This document shows, piece by piece, positions 63,835-64,000 of a DNA stretch of 64,000 nt. The position numbers and the translations under genes were made by a program. Positions within the stretch are counted from its first letter, which is position 1. Each line of letters begins with the position of its first letter. The notes beneath the pieces are model-generated. The model saw only the letters and a program-made list of their open reading frames with translations. It searched no databases and was not told the DNA's origin. Source of the DNA: Granulicella sp. L56 (GTDB lineage: Bacteria; Acidobacteriota; Terriglobia; Terriglobales; Acidobacteriaceae). The stretch spans positions 700,248-764,247 of the forward strand of contig NZ_LMUS01000006.1 of the NCBI RefSeq assembly GCF_009765835.1. Reading direction: 5' to 3'.

Positions 63835-64000
63835 CCGTTAAGCCCGTTAAGACCCCACCGCAACTGCTTCCCCCCAATCCCACCATCGGCGTCTTCGACT
63901 CCGGCTTCGGCGGCCTCACCGTCCTCCGCGACCTGCTCCCGCTCATCCCCGGCGCGCGCTACATCTACCTCGGCGATACCGCCCGCCTGCCCTACGGCTC
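63831..64000 (+). CDS. murI: Glutamate racemase, N-terminal part (cut by window edge)
   Basis: Fifty-six codons are visible. The sequence [17 protein letters not shown] contains the catalytic-region aspartate-serine pair, and [13 protein letters not shown] is the second racemase motif before the Cys-containing loop beyond the edge. Makes D-glutamate for peptidoglycan. The ATG overlaps the stop of the GerMN gene (ATGA), so amidase-GerMN-murI form one translationally coupled unit. Confidence 0.93.
   Translation, partial: MTVKPVKTPPQLLPPNPTIGVFDSGFGGLTVLRDLLPLIPGARYIYLGDTARLPYG

Overview
The window looks like a chromosomal stretch from a soil acidobacterium of the Acidobacteriaceae type (Terriglobus / Granulicella / Edaphobacter relatives). 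This is inferred from gene content and style, not from a marker search: high GC with C-rich third positions, an 'acidobacterial duplicated orphan permease', tandem VWFA-related secreted proteins, many secreted proteins, plant-polysaccharide hydrolases, a futalosine-pathway menaquinone gene, and short extragenic repeats of kinds I recall from these genomes. No rRNA, tRNA, CRISPR array or intact insertion sequence was seen.

Layout. 1-4.7 kb: start of a response regulator, lexA, an efflux adaptor, a DUF4097 surface protein, a Tat-exported beta carbonic anhydrase and a phosphoglycolate phosphatase. 4.7-5.6 kb: a small accessory scar with an extragenic repeat, the 3' end of a tyrosine recombinase and an orphan secreted protein. 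5.8-17.6 kb: FAD monooxygenase, histidine phosphatase, uvrB, a strikingly AT-rich orphan gene (9765-10898), cupin, DUF302, YdcF, a GH51 arabinofuranosidase, a methyltransferase, an SCO1-like protein and a dienelactone hydrolase. 17.7-26.8 kb: ADOP permease, two little-known genes, pnp-rpsO, murA and an SMR-like membrane protein.

26.9-34.6 kb is the clearest metabolic island: a LacI-type regulator, two MFS transporters, kdgD, gudD and garD, all on the + strand and closed by a terminator. Together they would import D-glucarate and galactarate, dehydrate both to 5-keto-4-deoxyglucarate and convert that to 2-oxoglutarate semialdehyde. The final dehydrogenase is not in the window. A GH42 beta-galactosidase follows at 36 kb.

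38.2-49.1 kb (minus strand): a 37-residue membrane protein too short for usual gene calling, mqnE behind a sortilin/BNR repeat protein, an OmpA-like porin with Ig-like inserts, an orphan nuoB, and the nitrogen module amtB-glnB-glnD. 49.3-60 kb: esterase, gmhA, an MscL channel carrying a zinc ribbon, an M28 peptidase, and a translationally linked set of two VWA proteins, a cysteine-synthase-family enzyme and a trans-sulfuration enzyme, then DUF1015. 60-64 kb: three orphan envelope proteins and an overlapping cell-wall set (amidase, GerMN protein, murI cut by the window edge).

I found no convincing new multi-gene system. The best leads are the AT-rich orphan at 9.8-10.9 kb, the zinc-ribbon MscL, the 37-residue membrane protein beside a structured 3' region, and three families of short extragenic repeats. 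Promoter, operator and RNA-structure calls were made by eye.
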